Part shown: piece by piece, positions 31,617 through 39,669 of the stretch
Position numbering within the stretch: position 1 is the first letter of the stretch
How the letters are laid out: every line of letters begins with the position of its first letter
Assembly: GCF_025336545.1 (NCBI RefSeq)
Contig: NZ_JAODBU010000004.1
Span: 233,032-297,031 of the forward strand
Source of the DNA: Eubacterium_U album
GTDB lineage: Bacteria; Bacillota; Clostridia; Lachnospirales; Lachnospiraceae
Direction of reading: 5' to 3'
Length of the DNA stretch: 64,000 nucleotides
Program-made: the position numbers and the translations under genes
The notes under the pieces: model-generated
Database searches by the model: none
What the model was told of the DNA's origin: nothing
Seen by the model: the letters and a program-made list of their open reading frames with translations, nothing else

Positions 31617-33746
31617 CTATAAATGTAAAACTCGTGCTTTAATTTCTTTTGTCTTACCAACATTCCAGAAGTTCTCACCTAAATAACCGCAAGTTCTTCT
31701 TGTTACATTCATTTTAGAATGATCTTTGTTGTGACACTGTGGGCATTCCCATTCGCCATCATCATTAATAATAATTTCTCCGTCATATCCGCATACATGA
31801 CAATAATCTGATTTAGTGTTAAATTCAGCGTACTGTATGTTATCGTATATAAATTTAACTAATTCTTCAAGAGCTTCAAGGTTGTTACGCATGTTAGGTA
31901 TTTCAACATATGAAATAGCACCACCTGAAGAAATAGACTGGAACTGACTTTCAAAAGTAAATTTGCTGAAAGCATCAATCTTTTCACGAACATCAACATG
32001 GTAAGAATTAGTATAATAACCCTTATCTGTAACATCCTTGATATCGCCAAATTTTTCTTTATCAATTCTTGCAAATCTATAACATAATGATTCAGCAGGT
32101 GTTCCGTATAAACCAAATGCAATACCTGTGTTTTCTTTCCATGAATCACAAGCAGCTCTTAAACGTTTCATAACACGCAATGCAAAATCAAGTCCCTTAG
32201 GGTCTGTATGGCTAACTCCTTTAACTAATTTAGTTACTTCATATAAACCAATGTAACCAAGAGAAATAGTTGAATAACCATCGTGTAATAATTTATCAAT
32301 AGGTTCATTTTTACCAAGTCTTGCAATAGCACCATACTGCCAATGAATTGGGCTGACGTTAGAAAGTGTACCTTCTAATGCATGATGTCTGCACATAAGT
32401 GCTTCAAAGCAAAGAGATAATCTCTCTTCAAGAAGTGGCCAGAATTTTTCTTCATCCTGTCCTGAAATAATACCAATCTGTGGAAGATTAATACTTACAA
32501 CACCCTGGTTGAAACGACCTTCCCATTTGTAATTACCATTTTCATCTTTCCAAGGAGAAAGGAAAGAACGGCAACCCATACATGAGAATACCTGTCCTTC
32601 GTAATTTTCACGCATTTTCTTAGCTGAAATATAGTCAGGATACATTCTCTTAGAAGAACATTTAACAGCCATCTTAGTAATGTAGTCGTATTTGCCACCC
32701 TTTAAGCAGTTATGTTCATCTAAAACATATATAAGTTTAGGGAAAGCAGGAGTAACGTAAACACCCTGTTCATTTTTAATTCCCTCATAACGCTGTCTTA
32801 AAATCTCTTCAACAATCATTGCTACTTCATCTACATATTCATCATTTTCATCGATGTTTAAGAAAAGAGTAACAAATGGTGACTGACCGTTAGTTGTCAT
32901 TAAAGTATTAATCTGATACTGGATTGTCTGAACACCTGACTTTAATTCATCATAAAGTCTGTCATTTACAAATGATTCTAATGTCTCAGGGTCAACCTTA
33001 TCACCATATTTTGAAAGATAATTTCTTGTATATTTTTCACGGCTTTTACGAAGGTATTTTCCTAAATGCTTAATGTCTACAGACTGTCCACCGTACTGAC
33101 TGCTTGCAACGCTTGCAATAATCTGAGTCATTACAGTACATGCAACCTGAAAACTCTTAGGACTTTCAATTAATTTTCCGTTGATAACAGTTCCGTTATC
33201 AAGCATATCTCCTATATTGATTAAGCAGCAGTTAAAAATAGGTTGCAAATAATAGTCTGAATCATGGAAATGAAGAATTCCTTCATCGTGAGCTTTAGAA
33301 ATCTTTTCAGGAAGTAAAACTCTTCTTGTTAAATCCCTTGAAACTTCACCGGCAATTAAGTCACGCTGAGTTGATGCAACTACAGCGTTCTTATTTGAAT
33401 TCTCTTCCATAACATCCTTATTAGTATTACCAATTAATGCAAGAATAGAATCATCAGTAGTATTGGCTTTTCTAACAAGTTCTCTTGTATAACGATAAAT
33501 GATGTATGTTTTTGCAAGAACAAATTTCTTCTCGGCCATAAGCTTCTGTTCAATAATATCCTGAATATCTTCAACTGCCATCTCATCAAAACCACGGTTT
33601 TCAATAGAAGCTAATATATTATAAATCTGTTCCTCACTAATTCTTTCTTCCTGGTCGACTTCTGTGTTCGCCTTCTGAATAGCTGATACAATTTTGTTAC
33701 GATCATAAGTAGCTCTATGACCGTCACGTTTAATAACACTTATCAT
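31617..33746 (-). CDS. nrdD: Anaerobic ribonucleoside-triphosphate reductase (class III)
   Basis: 709-aa glycyl-radical reductase making dNTPs without oxygen. An N-terminal ATP-cone (about 1-95, VIKRDGHRATYDRNKIV) for allosteric control is followed by the ten-stranded barrel. A C-terminal zinc ribbon (CHVCGYDG ... CPQC) and the glycyl-radical loop RRTCGYLGENFWN follow, where Gly687 should carry the radical. The start is ATG 33746 with AAGGAAC upstream; longer upstream frames begin within the leader. First gene of nrdD-nrdG-dut, with paired NrdR boxes at its promoter. It shows anaerobic growth. Confidence 0.96.
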   Translation of the reverse strand: MISVIKRDGHRATYDRNKIVSAIQKANTEVDQEERISEEQIYNILASIENRGFDEMAVEDIQDIIEQKLMAEKKFVLAKTYIIYRYTRELVRKANTTDDSILALIGNTNKDVMEENSNKNAVVASTQRDLIAGEVSRDLTRRVLLPEKISKAHDEGILHFHDSDYYLQPIFNCCLINIGDMLDNGTVINGKLIESPKSFQVACTVMTQIIASVASSQYGGQSVDIKHLGKYLRKSREKYTRNYLSKYGDKVDPETLESFVNDRLYDELKSGVQTIQYQINTLMTTNGQSPFVTLFLNIDENDEYVDEVAMIVEEILRQRYEGIKNEQGVYVTPAFPKLIYVLDEHNCLKGGKYDYITKMAVKCSSKRMYPDYISAKKMRENYEGQVFSCMGCRSFLSPWKDENGNYKWEGRFNQGVVSINLPQIGIISGQDEEKFWPLLEERLSLCFEALMCRHHALEGTLSNVSPIHWQYGAIARLGKNEPIDKLLHDGYSTISLGYIGLYEVTKLVKGVSHTDPKGLDFALRVMKRLRAACDSWKENTGIAFGLYGTPAESLCYRFARIDKEKFGDIKDVTDKGYYTNSYHVDVREKIDAFSKFTFESQFQSISSGGAISYVEIPNMRNNLEALEELVKFIYDNIQYAEFNTKSDYCHVCGYDGEIIINDDGEWECPQCHNKDHSKMNVTRRTCGYLGENFWNVGKTKEIKARVLHL

Positions 33747-33918
33747 TTTTTTCGTTCCTTCTTTCTTTTCATATATCATGTATACAGCATTAAAAATACG
33801 ATAATAATGCTGTTCTATATTAAACACAATTAAATACATTGTGTTTTTAGGCAATAAAAAAGCGATGTGTTAAACTATGATAATCAAGTAAGGTGTTTAA
33901 CTCTTTCGCATGCATTAG

Positions 33919-33947
33919 ATTATAGCACTAAGCTAAACGAATGTCTA
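33919..33947 (-). promoter_or_regulatory. Promoter of nrdDG
   Basis: Minus strand: -35 TAGACA (33947-33942), 17-nt spacer, extended -10 TGC-TATAAT (33924-33919). It leaves a leader of about 165 nt before nrdD; this leader holds a 9-bp hairpin AAACACAAT/ATTGTGTTT (about 33831-33848). Confidence 0.65.
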
Positions 33948-33992
33948 CAAAATATTGCGAAAATTAAAAAACAAAAACACAATATATAGTGT
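33945..33992. promoter_or_regulatory. Pair of NrdR boxes
   Basis: Box 1 (33977-33992) is ACACAATATATAGTGT, matching the known NrdR consensus aCaCwAtATaTwGtgt. Box 2 (33945-33960) is CTACAAAATATTGCGA, 12 of 16 matches. Their centres lie 32 bp apart, three helical turns, as is usual for NrdR. Box 2 overlaps the -35 element, so repression by NrdR is expected. The remaining stretch up to the thioesterase gene (33995-34141) is A/T-rich with nothing recognisable. Confidence 0.8.
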
Positions 33993-34141
33993 TTGAGAAA
34001 AGAGAGCCTTTAATAATGGGATGGAACAGAAAATAAAAAATTGTCAAGTGAAAAATAAATTAATTTAATTAAGTGAAATATATTTTATTTGAATGCAATT
34101 ATAAATTTAAAGAGAAAAATATATTGCATATGTGAATGAAA

Positions 34142-34627
34142 TTAAAAATCATTCTTCATCTTGATTCGGTTTTCTTTTCGTTTAAGGGCACAGTCCCACT
34201 CGGCCTGCTGAAATTCATTTTCAATGATAAGCGGTGGAACTTTTGTTGGTCTGTTATTAGCGCCCATTGCAACCATTACAAAGAAAGCTCTGTTAATAGG
34301 GTGACGCATTCCTTCATTATTTTCAACATAAGTATCTATGCGAACTTCCATTGAAGTGTTTCCGGTATATGTTACATAACCGATAATTACCAGCAAATCA
34401 TTTACATAGGCTCCATCTTTAAAGTCTAAATGGTCGATTGCAGCAGTTGTTACATTATTGCAACCGGAATGGCGCTTTGCAACAATTCCGGCAATTTCAT
34501 CAAGCATGGAAAGTAATGCTCCACCAAATAAACGACCGCCACCATTTAAATCACATGGCTTTATTACATGTACCTGCTCAGTCCTTGAAAAAGAAACTGT
34601 TTTTCCATTAATATTTTTTCTATTCAT
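34142..34627 (-). CDS. Acyl-CoA thioesterase (hotdog fold, YkhA/BACH-like)
   Basis: 161-aa hotdog-fold hydrolase of acyl-CoA thioesters. It has the family pattern with GGRLFGGALLSMLDEIAGIVAKRHSG (catalytic Asp region) and AAIDHLDFKDGAYVNDLL, then MEVRIDTYVENN. Length fits single-domain cytosolic thioesterases. It is on the minus strand between nrdDG and the PucR-type regulator, without an evident operon partner. The physiological acyl-CoA is unknown. Confidence 0.85.
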   Translation of the reverse strand: MNRKNINGKTVSFSRTEQVHVIKPCDLNGGGRLFGGALLSMLDEIAGIVAKRHSGCNNVTTAAIDHLDFKDGAYVNDLLVIIGYVTYTGNTSMEVRIDTYVENNEGMRHPINRAFFVMVAMGANNRPTKVPPLIIENEFQQAEWDCALKRKENRIKMKNDF

Positions 34628-34662
34628 ATATAAACACGCTCCTTTGTATAGTTAATTAATCA

Positions 34663-34689
34663 TTAATATTGTTAATACTGTTAATACTG
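34663..34689. repeat. Three tandem 9-bp repeats (TTAATAYTG)
   Basis: TTAATATTG, TTAATACTG and TTAATACTG lie head to tail between the thioesterase start and an adjacent inverted-repeat element. Replication slippage or an iterated binding site are both possible. Confidence 0.6.
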
Positions 34690-34790
34690 AATTATTCGTG
34701 ACTATGCCGTAAAAGTGGCTGCAAGGATTAATTTTCATATTCATGGTTCAATTGTCAGTTCAGATACTGTCTGTTCTGCGAATAATTCAG
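34687..34790. mobile_element. 104-bp MITE-like element with 12-bp terminal inverted repeats
   Basis: CTGAATTATTCG (34687-34698) and CGAATAATTCAG (34779-34790) are perfect inverted copies enclosing 80 bp that hold no frame but more internal pairing (CAG-AA-CAGA / TCTG-AA-CTG). It sits in the gap between the PucR-type gene and the thioesterase. A small non-autonomous element or a structured RNA are both possible; flanking GTTAA motifs may be a target duplication. Confidence 0.4.
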
Positions 34791-34817
34791 GTTAAATTTA
34801 AATTATGCAGATAATTA

Positions 34818-35828
34818 TTAAAAGTTAATATTATCACAATCGCATATGTAGAGTGCAAGAAGATATTTTAATCTGTTTTCAGGTATGTCTAAATCTAAGC
34901 ATAACTGCTCCTTTATCTGATGAATGCGATAATTAATTGTATTTCTGTGAACAAAAAGTTTATTAGCAACTAAATTAACGCTTCCATTACATTCTAGATA
35001 TACACGAAAAGTATTTAAGAGTTCACTATCATTTAATGGTGAAAGCAGTTTATGGGCATATTCACAAACATACTTGTCATCAATAGAAAGAGATATGTCG
35101 TAAAGTCCAATGTCAGAAAAATGCATTAGATTTTGTCCTTTTATAAATGAAACTTTTAAAGCCTTATAGGCTTGCATATAGTATTGGTACATTGAATCAA
35201 TTGATTCAATATGATTACTTAAGCCTATATTACAATCGGTAGAAATAATGCTATTAGTGGAACAAATATAATAATGAATATTATCAAGTTCAATTTGTGC
35301 AAAATGTAGAATGGTTAAAGGTATTTTACTGGCAACAACTCTAAAGCCTATGAATTGATTAAGAATCTGTATATCTTCTTTTAAAGAAGAACGTAAAATA
35401 CTTCTTAGAAATACACTGTTTTTTTGCAAAACAACTTTTTGCTCGGAAATAATTTCGTTACAATATTCCTGCATTATATCAGCTATATGAGTGTCCCATG
35501 GCATTGAAAAAATAGGAAAATTATTTTTTTCCCCAAATTCGATTATTCGAGAGGGAACATCTTTAATATACATACCAGTATTGATTAGTAAACCACAGGA
35601 ACCTTTGATGTAAGCCGCGTTTATTAGATGGTCTAGTTTCTGAGTGCATTTAGTAGTTAGACCGGTTGTGATAATTAGTTCTCCACCTCTTACAAAAGAA
35701 CTGTTATTTATATCGTCTAAAAGGTATACCCAAGTTATTTCTTTATTAAGATTCACAGAAGTAGTCAATAATTTTAAATTATATTTGGTGCTTGTTTTTT
35801 GATAAAAATATTCAAGTGTCAGTGACAT
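34818..35828 (-). CDS. PucR/CdaR-type transcriptional regulator
   Basis: 336-aa regulator. The N-terminal PucR-like sensor region (about 1-125; GGELIITTGL, GSCGLLINTG) is followed by a degenerate GGDEF-like middle region and a C-terminal PucR helix-turn-helix (GSVNLVANKLFVHRNTINYRIHQIKE). This class controls purine, GABA or sugar-acid catabolism. The gene is divergent from the HAD/PTS/ceramidase-like operon and is its most likely regulator. TTAAAAAGGAGATATT precedes ATG 35828. Confidence 0.85.
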   Translation of the reverse strand: MSLTLEYFYQKTSTKYNLKLLTTSVNLNKEITWVYLLDDINNSSFVRGGELIITTGLTTKCTQKLDHLINAAYIKGSCGLLINTGMYIKDVPSRIIEFGEKNNFPIFSMPWDTHIADIMQEYCNEIISEQKVVLQKNSVFLRSILRSSLKEDIQILNQFIGFRVVASKIPLTILHFAQIELDNIHYYICSTNSIISTDCNIGLSNHIESIDSMYQYYMQAYKALKVSFIKGQNLMHFSDIGLYDISLSIDDKYVCEYAHKLLSPLNDSELLNTFRVYLECNGSVNLVANKLFVHRNTINYRIHQIKEQLCLDLDIPENRLKYLLALYICDCDNINF

Positions 35829-35866
35829 GATAATATCTCCTTTTTAAGTATTTATTAGGCGCTTGT

Positions 35867-35908
35867 GACATATCATAATCTGCATAAAATAGCAGTTTAT
35901 GATATGTC
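35867..35908. promoter_or_regulatory. 17-bp inverted repeat in the PucR/PTS divergent region
   Basis: GACATATCATAATCTGC (35867-35883) and GCAGTTTATGATATGTC (35892-35908) pair at 16 of 17 positions around an 8-nt loop. It lies 39 nt upstream of the PucR-type start. A large operator or a 5' UTR hairpin is likely. Confidence 0.6.
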
Positions 35909-36063
35909 TTTAAGTTTGGTATTGTTATAAAAGAACCTAATTATCAGATATATTTCTTTTTATGATAAAGACTTTATGACTTTTTTGCCTTTAAATCATT
36001 AGGGAAGAAAATCGGATTTGCCAGATTAATACACGAAAATGTATTCATAATTATACATTATAA

Positions 36064-36126
36064 CACAATAAAATTGTGCTGTAAGCACAAAAATAAAGTA
36101 TGATATTATGCTTTATATGCTATAAA
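36064..36126 (+). promoter_or_regulatory. Alternative hairpins and extended -10 before the HAD/PTS operon
   Basis: CACAAT/ATTGTG (36064-36078) and TTGTGC/GCACAA (36074-36090) share bases and cannot form together. Downstream is an extended -10, TGC-TATAAA (36118-36126), without a good -35. If transcription starts there the hairpins are DNA-level elements; an upstream start would make them RNA. The other parts of this 367-nt gap (35829-36195) show nothing further. Confidence 0.4.
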
Positions 36127-36195
36127 ATGCAGAAATTGTGTGTTAATATTTGAATATACTAAAAAGAAGGTGAAAACATATTATAAGGAGGTTGC

Positions 36196-37020
36196 ATGCA
36201 GAAAATAGAATTAATAGCATTAGATTTAGATGGCACGCTATTAAATGACAACAAAAAGATTTCCCCTGAAAGTATGCGTGTTATGGAGAAAATTATAAGT
36301 AAAGGTATATACATTGTGCCAACATCCGGAAGGATGTCAAATGATGATATTGTTCAGAAGAAACTTGAACCAATTGGAATCAGATATTTTATTGGAGAGA
36401 ATGGTGGAATTATAAAAGATTGCGTTAAACAGAAAAATCTAAGAGTAGTTTCAATGGATTTATTTGAATCAATTGATTTAATAAAAGAATTGGAAAGATA
36501 TCAAATATTTACATATTTTGTAAGTAACGAAAAAATTTATTATTCAACAAAAAATATAACAAATTTTTTACTGAATACGTTTGCTGAATTTTTTGAAGTA
36601 TCAGGTGTGAATGAAGAAAGTTTGATAGATATTATAATGGAGAAAAATATTATTCCTGAAAAAATAGGAACATTACTTAACAGCCCTGGCGATGTGAAAA
36701 AAATTAAGAGGTTGAAGAATAAGTATAAGAAAATAATAATTATGCAGTCTAACATATTGGCTGTTGAAGCATGTTCAAAAAAAACTAGTAAGGGTATAGC
36801 TTTAGGGTGGTTATGTGAACAGTTGGGAATTAATAGGAAAAGCGTAGTTGCAATTGGAGATAGCGAAAGTGACATATCAATGCTTAATTATGCAGGAATT
36901 CCAGTGGCAATGGGAAATGCTTTAGATGAGGTTAAAAAGTGTGCAAAGTATGTTATTACAGAAAATAATAATGATGGTGTAGGAAAGTTTCTTATGGATA
37001 TTTATAGAGAAATTCGTTGA
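36196..37020 (+). CDS. HAD phosphatase, Cof type
   Basis: 274-aa HAD-IIB hydrolase. Motif I is LDLDGTLLNDN (nucleophile Asp, acid Asp), motif II VPTSGR, motif III a Lys (SKKTSKGIALGWL) and motif IV IGDSESDISML. Such proteins dephosphorylate sugar phosphates and flavin or pyridoxal phosphates. AAGGAGGTTGC precedes ATG 36196. It is first in the operon with a mannose-family PTS and a ceramidase-like enzyme, so the likely substrate is a sugar phosphate brought in by that PTS. Confidence 0.87.
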   Translation: MQKIELIALDLDGTLLNDNKKISPESMRVMEKIISKGIYIVPTSGRMSNDDIVQKKLEPIGIRYFIGENGGIIKDCVKQKNLRVVSMDLFESIDLIKELERYQIFTYFVSNEKIYYSTKNITNFLLNTFAEFFEVSGVNEESLIDIIMEKNIIPEKIGTLLNSPGDVKKIKRLKNKYKKIIIMQSNILAVEACSKKTSKGIALGWLCEQLGINRKSVVAIGDSESDISMLNYAGIPVAMGNALDEVKKCAKYVITENNNDGVGKFLMDIYREIR

Positions 37021-37070
37021 TACGAATGTATTTAAAAATAAAAAAACTAAAAGCAGGAAAGGAGAAAATT

Positions 37071-37550
37071 ATGGGAATTTCATTAGCAAGATTAGACAAC
37101 AGATTGTTACATGGAATAGTAGCTTCTCAGTGGACACCAAAGTCCGGTGCAAACAGAGTTATGGTAATTGATGACAAAACGGCTAATACGCCAATGCTAA
37201 AGGAGGCAATGCGAATAGGAAAACCGTCGGGGGTTTCTTTATCAATTATCAATAGAGAAACTGCATATACCAATTTTAAAAATGGTAAATACAATGGGCA
37301 GAAAGTCTTTGTTGTATGTAATGATCCGCAGATAATTTTAGATTTGATTGAGGACGGAAATGAGATTGGAACGCTAATTTTAGGTGGAACAGAAGTGCCT
37401 GAAAATACAGAAAGTATAAAAGTAAGTAAAAGGGCTTATGTGAAAAAAAAGGATGAATCTGTCTTTAAAAAAATCATGGAAAAAGGCACGAGAGTTTTAG
37501 TTCAGTATGTTCCAAATGATAAACCTGAACCGTTGGAAAAATTAATATAA
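37071..37550 (+). CDS. PTS mannose-family EIIB
   Basis: 159-aa cytosolic phosphocarrier. It starts MGISLARLDNRLLHG with the phosphorylatable His14 in the conserved R-x-D-x-R-L-x-H-G motif. AAGGAG at 37059-37064 sets ATG 37071; a longer frame overlapping the HAD gene ignores this site. It passes phosphate from EIIA to the incoming sugar bound by EIIC/EIID. Confidence 0.93.
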   Translation: MGISLARLDNRLLHGIVASQWTPKSGANRVMVIDDKTANTPMLKEAMRIGKPSGVSLSIINRETAYTNFKNGKYNGQKVFVVCNDPQIILDLIEDGNEIGTLILGGTEVPENTESIKVSKRAYVKKKDESVFKKIMEKGTRVLVQYVPNDKPEPLEKLI

Positions 37551-37571
37551 AGAAAGTAGGAGGAAAAAACA

Positions 37572-38345
37572 ATGGCAATAGGATTTGTAATCGCAGCGGC
37601 AGTAATAGCAGGATTACAGTATTTAGACAACTATGGTCCTCAGATTATAACAGACAATTATATGTTTTATGCAGTGCTGGTAGGTGCTGTTATGGGTGAT
37701 CCGAAGACTGCTTTGATAGTTGGCGCAAGTATACAGTTGATGTCACTTGGTGTGGCAGCAATTGGTGGCTCAAGTGTTCCTAATTATGGAATGGCAGCGG
37801 TAGTTGCAACTGCACTTACAATTCACACGGGGCAGGATATGTCAGTGGGAATTGCAGTAGGTATAGCAGCTGGAGCATTAGGAGTGCAAATGGATGTAAT
37901 TGCAAAAATTCTTAATGGATTTGTTGTGAGAAAAGCACAGAAATATTGTATGGAAAATAAATTTAAAAAAATGGAGAGGATTCTTTACTTAGGACCTGTT
38001 TTATTTTTCTTAAGTGCAGCTTTACCAACACTTATTATTTTAGCGTTTGGTGAAAATGTAACAGATTTTATAGTTAATTCAATGCCAAAATGGTTTACAG
38101 GGGGATTAACAATAGCATGTGGAATGTTACCTGTTATTGGTATTGGAATGTTACTTACATATATGCCTACGAAGAAATACATAGGCTTTGTAGCAATTGG
38201 CTTTGTGCTGGTTGCATATATGAATTTGAGTGTATTGCCTGTGGCTATTGTAGGTGCAGCAGTAGCATACGAGTATTACAAGAGACAGGCTGTTTCGACA
38301 ACTGAAACAGTTTCTGTGGAAGGAGGGTTCGATGAAGATGAGTGA
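37572..38345 (+). CDS. PTS mannose-family EIIC
   Basis: 257-aa membrane permease with about seven hydrophobic segments and the conserved stretch MGDPKTALIVGASIQLMSLGVAAIGGS of the mannose/sorbose/galactosamine EIIC family. GGAGGAAAAAAC precedes the start. Its last 14 nt overlap the EIID gene. The specific sugar cannot be told from the sequence; amino-sugar members of the family share this layout. Confidence 0.93.
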   Translation: MAIGFVIAAAVIAGLQYLDNYGPQIITDNYMFYAVLVGAVMGDPKTALIVGASIQLMSLGVAAIGGSSVPNYGMAAVVATALTIHTGQDMSVGIAVGIAAGALGVQMDVIAKILNGFVVRKAQKYCMENKFKKMERILYLGPVLFFLSAALPTLIILAFGENVTDFIVNSMPKWFTGGLTIACGMLPVIGIGMLLTYMPTKKYIGFVAIGFVLVAYMNLSVLPVAIVGAAVAYEYYKRQAVSTTETVSVEGGFDEDE

Positions 38346-39138
38346 TAGAACACCAGTATTGACTAAAAAAGATTTAAGACGTTGTGCATTAAGATCATGG
38401 ATTAATGTAAATCTGTTTAATTATGAAACACAGCTTGGAGGTGCAGTAGCATTTGCAGAGGCAAAGGCACTAAGAAAAATTTATCCTGATGATGATGATT
38501 ATCAGAAGGCAATGATGAATCAGTTTAAGTATTATAATACAATGCCATATTTTCATGGATTGCTTTTAGGTGCTGGATTAGCAATGGAAGATAAAGACGG
38601 ACTTGAGGCTTTGGATGCAGTTCAGTCACTTAAAGTAGGACTAATGGGACCTTTAGCTGGAGTAGGTGATTCTTTAGGATGGATATTATTACCTACAATA
38701 TTTGGTTCTATAGCCGGTTATATGGGAACTAAAGGTAACCCTATAGGATTAATTATATGGTGTACATTATATGTTGTGTTCTATATTTGGAGACTATCGT
38801 GGTGGAATTATGGATATAAGTTAGGAGCAAGCTTTATTTCAGCAATAGGTAATAAGTTAAATGCTTTTACTGAATGTGCTTCGATTTTAGGATTGTTTGT
38901 AGTAGGAGCAATGATTCCAAGTGTAGTAACAATGACAACAGGGCTAAAGTTTAAGTACGGAGATGTGTCTATGAATATACAAACAGATATTTTAGATGCA
39001 ATATTACCTTGTATGTTACCGTTGGCTTTAACAGTAGTGGTTTATAAATTGCTGAAAAAAGGCGTTAAATTGACATATATAATTTTAGGCTTATTAGTTA
39101 TTGGGTGTATAGGTGCTGCAACTGGACTGTTGGCATAA
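38332..39138 (+). CDS. PTS mannose-family EIID
   Basis: 268-aa membrane partner of EIIC. Visible family motifs are LTKKDLRRCALRSW near the N-terminus, AMMNQFKYYNTMPYFHGLLLGAGLAME and LKVGLMGPLAGVGDSLGW. AGGAGG at 38321-38326 sets the start 5 nt downstream; a second ATG two codons later would also be possible. Overlap with EIIC supports coupled synthesis. Confidence 0.93.
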   Translation: MKMSDRTPVLTKKDLRRCALRSWINVNLFNYETQLGGAVAFAEAKALRKIYPDDDDYQKAMMNQFKYYNTMPYFHGLLLGAGLAMEDKDGLEALDAVQSLKVGLMGPLAGVGDSLGWILLPTIFGSIAGYMGTKGNPIGLIIWCTLYVVFYIWRLSWWNYGYKLGASFISAIGNKLNAFTECASILGLFVVGAMIPSVVTMTTGLKFKYGDVSMNIQTDILDAILPCMLPLALTVVVYKLLKKGVKLTYIILGLLVIGCIGAATGLLA

Positions 39139-39147
39139 CATATCTAA

Positions 39148-39198
39148 TGGGAAATTTCTACACATTGAAATAGGTATATTTCTTTGTGGGAAATTTCC
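39148..39198 (+). repeat. Repeated TGGGAAATTTC motif in the EIID-EIIA gap
   Basis: TGGGAAATTTC occurs at 39148-39158 and 39187-39197. Because GAAATTTC is self-complementary, the two copies can pair as a hairpin with CACA/TGTG inside. It may be an mRNA processing or stability element between EIID and EIIA. Confidence 0.45.
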
Positions 39199-39238
39199 TT
39201 TAGAAAAAGATAATATTTTTTAGGTTGAGAGAGGAATT

Positions 39239-39649
39239 ATGGTTAGATATATTTTTGCATCACATTATAGAATGGCAGATGGGTTAAAGGAAACAGTAGA
39301 ATTTTTAACATCCGTAAATGAAAACGTATATGCTATTTCGGCTTATGTAACGGAAAATTATAATATTGAAGAGGAAATTAAAAAAGTCTTTGATAAATTT
39401 TCAAAAGAAGATAAGGTCGTTGTAATGACAGATGTCTTAGCAGGAAGTGTAAATCAAAAATTTATCCCATACGTTAATGAAAATATATTTTTGATTACAG
39501 GTATAAATGCACCTCTTGCAATGGAACTTGTGTTACTACCTGAAGAATGTATAAACAAAGAGCAGTTATCAAACTCTGTTAAATTAGCAAGAGAAACAAT
39601 ACAATTTGTGAATGAAATAAGTTCGGATGCGAATGAAGAAGATGAATAA
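39239..39649 (+). CDS. PTS mannose-family EIIA
   Basis: 136-aa cytosolic EIIA. FASHYRMADGL carries the phosphorylatable His9 in the family's S-H-x-x-x-A-x-G pattern, and VVMTDVLAGSVNQ is the conserved dimer-site stretch. GAGAGAGGAATT precedes ATG 39239. It is the fourth PTS subunit; placing EIIA after EIID, separate from EIIB, is common in the galactosamine-type branch. Confidence 0.9.
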   Translation: MVRYIFASHYRMADGLKETVEFLTSVNENVYAISAYVTENYNIEEEIKKVFDKFSKEDKVVVMTDVLAGSVNQKFIPYVNENIFLITGINAPLAMELVLLPEECINKEQLSNSVKLARETIQFVNEISSDANEEDE

Positions 39650-39669
39650 AATTAAGAAAGGAAATTATT

